From the NCBI GenBank assembly GCA_964482055.1, contig CAYZVX010000001.1:68042-132041 (forward strand): a stretch of 64,000 nt of DNA, read 5' to 3'. The translations under genes and the position numbers were made by a program. The notes under the pieces were generated by a model. It was given only the letters and a program-made list of their open reading frames with translations, made no database searches and was not told the DNA's origin. This DNA comes from G020354085 sp964482055 (GTDB lineage Bacteria; Pseudomonadota; Gammaproteobacteria; Acidiferrobacterales; Sulfurifustaceae). Shown here piece by piece: positions 61,609 to 64,000 of the stretch (position 1 is the first letter of the stretch; every line of letters starts with the position of its first letter).

Positions 61609-62836
61609 TCAGATCGCCGGCAACATGCACGTCAGCACCTTGAGCCGCAGGTACTCCTCATCGCGCAGCCCGTACGCTCGGCGCTGGAGGACGCGGATCT
61701 TGCTGTTCAAGCCCTCGACGAACCCGAGCGAGACCTTGTTCTCAGGCTTGCAGTACGCGGCAATCCCTTCCCAATGACGGTCGATCATCTCGGCGAACTT
61801 CTCGTAAGGCGCGAGCCGCTGCCACCTGAGCGCGGCGCGCCAGTTCTGGAAGAACTTGCGTGCCCGGCCTTCGCCTTCGTAGCCCCGGCGTTGCCCGAAG
61901 GACTCCTTGAGGAGATAAGCAGTGTGGAGGCGCTTGTTCGCCGCGAGCAAGGCCATGAGGGCCTTCCTGCCATCGAGCGAGAGGTTCTCGCGGGCCGAAA
62001 GGAGCGTGTACTTCTGGCCCCTGATGTAGCGGCGCTCCTTCCCCGAGAGCCGTGCGTACTCCTGCTTGCGCACCTGATCGAGCGCCTCGTTGAAGTGACG
62101 AAGAACATGGAACTTGTCAAAGAGGATCTCCGCCTGCGGCGCCCTTTGCTGCGTGACCGTGCGAAACGGCTTCCACATGTCCATCACCGCCAGGCGGAGG
62201 CAAAGGACCTTGTCTCCCCCGAGCCAACCGTAGAATTGAGCGAGGCTCGCCTCCGAGCGATCCTGGCCCCCGAACCAGATCGGGCGGCCCCGAATCAGGT
62301 CGCTCACCACGATGCGGTAGGTGTGGCGGCGGCGGATCGAGACCTCGTCGATGCCGATCGCCTTCGGGGCCGGGGTGCCGGCGCGCCTAAGCTGCTCACG
62401 CATGTACTGCTTCTCGAGCTCCTTGACCGCGTGCCAGTCGAGCTTCAGTTCCTTCGCGACGTCCTTGATCGTGGCCTGCCAGCAGCGCCGCCCGACGTAG
62501 AAGGCGAAACGCTTCGTGTAGAGCGGGTTGTCGGCCAGGAAATCGAGCTTCTCCCGCTTCACCTTGCCGCAGTCTCGACAGAAGAGGCGGCGCACCTCGA
62601 GCTCGAGATATGCGCGGGTGTCGCCACACGAGAGGTCCCGCACCCGGCGGGTTCGGCGGTCGTACCAGCCCGATTGCACCCGGCCGCAACAGCCGCAGAG
62701 CGTTTTTTGACCGCCGAACGAGGCGGATAACCCGCGCTTTCGGATCGCCGAAGACGCCGTGCACCGTGGCGAGGGGCCGGAAACCGGGGAAGGCGTATGC
62801 GTCGAGCAGACGCTTGCGTTTGGTTGTTGTAAGCAT
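61609..62836 (-). pseudogene. ISL3-family transposase, frameshifted near the N-terminus
   Basis: The start at 62836 encodes the family N-terminus LLDAYAFPGFRPLATVHGVFGDPKARVIRLVRRSKN. The zinc-binding part (LCGCCGRVQSGWYDRRTRRV, FCRDCGKVKREK) and the DDE core (IGIDEVSIRRR, VMDMWKPFR, FDKFHVLRHFN, VEGLNSKIRVLQRRAYG) lie in another frame. The switch is at six T on the plus strand (62703-62708). One fewer A in the mRNA would join the frames as RRSKTLCGCCGR. It may be an inactivating insertion, a sequencing error, or a site of transcriptional slippage. Confidence 0.85.
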
Positions 62837-62925
62837 CGGCGAATCATGCCAAGTCTCCCGGGCTTCTCAACACCGCTCCCATGCCGTAATTTCCAGGCTC
62901 AAACCGCATTGCTGCACAAATTTTC

Positions 62926-62949
62926 ACCCACACTAATCCGCGAAGAGCC
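62926..62949 (-). repeat. IS inverted repeat, right end
   Basis: Reverse complement starts GGCTCTTCGCGGATTAG; pairs with 61565-61588. Confidence 0.88.
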
Positions 62950-62957
62950 ATTTTTGT
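62950..62957. repeat. 8-bp target site duplication, right
   Basis: ATTTTTGT, identical to 61557-61564. Confidence 0.95.
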
Positions 62958-63330
62958 TTCCTGTCCTTTCGGTTGGCGTCGGCACGGCTGTACCATACGC
63001 GAGGATCGGCTAGAGTCTAACAAACAAGCAATACCGTAATGCCACGTCACAGGCCTCATCGGTAGATTCGAGATCTCGACTGCAATGAGAACCTAAGGTA
63101 TTGAATCTATTCACGTTTGGATTTTCGCTCACGTAATATCCTAATATTGAGTAAGACGTCCAGGGCTGAGATTGGAACATGGTTATGTTGGCCCTCTCAG
63201 AGGACGCCAGCACGGCGCATCTTTCTTGAGCACCACGCGCGACTACAACCGAGTGCACAAATGAAAGCTCGAACGGCAGATTTTCCATCCAAGGATGGCA
63301 ATCACGTCGGCTCCGTGCTGAGTTACCGAC
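62958..63330. other. AT-rich intergenic region, former upstream region of the radical SAM operon
   Basis: 373 bases without a credible gene. The minus strand just beside the target duplication holds AAGGACAGGAA, which before the insertion would have stood 7-8 bases before the radical SAM ATG as its RBS. The rest probably holds divergent promoters for that operon and the RpfC-like gene. Confidence 0.55.
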
Positions 63331-64000
63331 ATGCGTAATATCGCCAAACTGGCCTCGGCATTTATGCTCGATTGTGCACTGGGGCTTCGGCGCAGCCTTT
63401 TTCCAAAGCAGAATGACGGGCTTAGTCGCGAGCGAGGGCAAGCGTTGCTGCGCGTCGTGGTTATCGTCATAGCGGCGATCTATTTGCGTGTCGGACTCGG
63501 GCCCATCGAGAATTGGTCTACGCCGTTCTTAGTCTTCTACGGCGGTTTTATTGCGTACTCGTTCTTAATGTTCGTCCACACCGTCGGCGCAAAGAACTCT
63601 TCGCCGCCGAGACGGCTACTCAATAATGTGATGGACATGATCGCCATCACTAACCTCATGGTAGAGACGGCGGAAACCGGCACACCCTTCTTTGCACTCT
63701 ATTTGTGGGTGACCATCGGTAACGGATTTCGGTTTGGCATTCCAGCGCTCTTTGTCAGCGCCGTATTGAGCGTACTTGGTTTTGTTGTCGTTCTCAGCAC
63801 TGCTGAGCTTTGGCAGCAACACCTAGCTGTTAGCGGCGGGATACTATTTGCGCTTATCGTCGTGCCCCTCTACGCGGGCCATCTCATCCGAATGCTGAAC
63901 ACTGCGGTACAACGTGCGGAAGAGGCCAACGCAGCCAAGGGTCTCTTCCTCGCGCGCATGAGCCACGAGCTGCGCACGCCGTTGAACGGAATTCTCGGGT
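63331..64000 (+). CDS. RpfC-like sensor histidine kinase, N-terminal part
   Basis: The gene runs off the right edge. The 223 visible codons start at ATG 63331 and encode about five membrane helices (residues 40-185, including VVVIVIAAIYLRVGLG and SVLGFVVVLSTAELW). A short linker (LIRMLNTAVQRAEEANAAKG) leads to the histidine kinase H-box MSHELRTPLNGILG (His212). The layout matches the DSF sensor RpfC, whose kinase, receiver and HPt domains would lie beyond the window. Whether it senses a diffusible fatty acid is not known. It may work with the kinase-less RpfC-like protein at 56.8 kb. Confidence 0.82.
   Translation, partial: MRNIAKLASAFMLDCALGLRRSLFPKQNDGLSRERGQALLRVVVIVIAAIYLRVGLGPIENWSTPFLVFYGGFIAYSFLMFVHTVGAKNSSPPRRLLNNVMDMIAITNLMVETAETGTPFFALYLWVTIGNGFRFGIPALFVSAVLSVLGFVVVLSTAELWQQHLAVSGGILFALIVVPLYAGHLIRMLNTAVQRAEEANAAKGLFLARMSHELRTPLNGILG

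Larger units (their letters stand above)
61565..62949 (-). mobile_element. ISL3-family insertion sequence, 1385 bp
   Basis: The element is bounded by 24-bp inverted repeats (61565-61588 and 62926-62949; 20 of 24 match, starting GGGTCTTCGCG and GGCTCTTCGCG). It is flanked by the perfect 8-bp duplication ATTTTTGT. It holds one transposase gene, on the minus strand. Eight-base duplications and repeats beginning GG are typical of ISL3. Intact duplications imply simple, fairly recent insertion. Confidence 0.93.

Noticed and set aside
62703..62711. Programmed -1 frameshift at A-AAA-AAC in the transposase
   Set aside because: The heptamer is present in frame, but joining the two parts needs a +1 (or -2) shift, so -1 slippage would not give the transposase.

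Overview
The window is 64 kb of GC-rich chromosome from a gammaproteobacterium. It is probably a draft or metagenome scaffold, because exactly 100 N sit inside thrS. The placement rests on gene order: rpoE-rseA-rseB-mucD next to nadB; lepB-rnc-era-recO-pdxJ-acpS; tRNA-Val-thrS-infC-rpmI-rplT-pheST-ihfA-merR-tRNA-Pro; surE-pcm-nlpD-rpoS; and uvrC-pgsA followed by tRNA-Gly, tRNA-Cys and tRNA-Leu. I cannot name a genus.

Region by region. 1-12.2 kb: end of a YgfX/CptA-like gene, nadB, the sigma-E envelope stress operon with a likely autoregulatory promoter, lepA/lepB, and the rnc-to-acpS operon. 12.2-15.9 kb: a block of exported proteins (FecR domain; CxxC/coiled coil; TPR-PDZ) behind a perfect FNR/ANR-type box. 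Its last gene looks like one TPR-PDZ-PDZ-CFI-box gene broken by two in-frame stops and a one-base deletion. 16-22.6 kb: tRNA-Asn, a pseudopilin, an aminotransferase, uvrB, a PilZ protein and a PstS-like binding protein. 22.6-34.3 kb: translation genes (thrS, infC, L35, L20, pheST), ihfA, a MerR regulator, and the surE-pcm-nlpD-rpoS stationary-phase operon. 34.4-41.7 kb: alaC-hom-thrC and a tripartite tricarboxylate (TctCBA) uptake operon. 41.8-53.2 kb: an RpfE-like protein and recJ, a metallophosphoesterase, a protein kinase fused to a universal stress domain, cysM, an exonuclease, rlmD, an L,D-transpeptidase, nagZ and speD. 53.2-56.7 kb: a family 5 uracil-DNA glycosylase, uvrC, pgsA and three tRNAs. 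56.7-64 kb: accessory DNA with two RpfC-like signalling proteins, a ketosynthase/ACP/B12-radical-SAM cassette, and an ISL3-type insertion sequence with an intact 8-bp target duplication.

The most unusual signal is a family of about 54-bp palindromic units at three loci: between tRNA-Pro and surE, at the 3' end of the Mth938-like gene, and inside nagZ. The central stem differs between loci but stays paired around a TCCN loop. In nagZ the unit has multiplied in frame and inserts roughly 80 residues immediately after the catalytic-nucleophile motif. The second notable point is that the ISL3 element landed exactly between the ribosome binding site and the start codon of the radical SAM gene, which probably silences or rewires the cassette.
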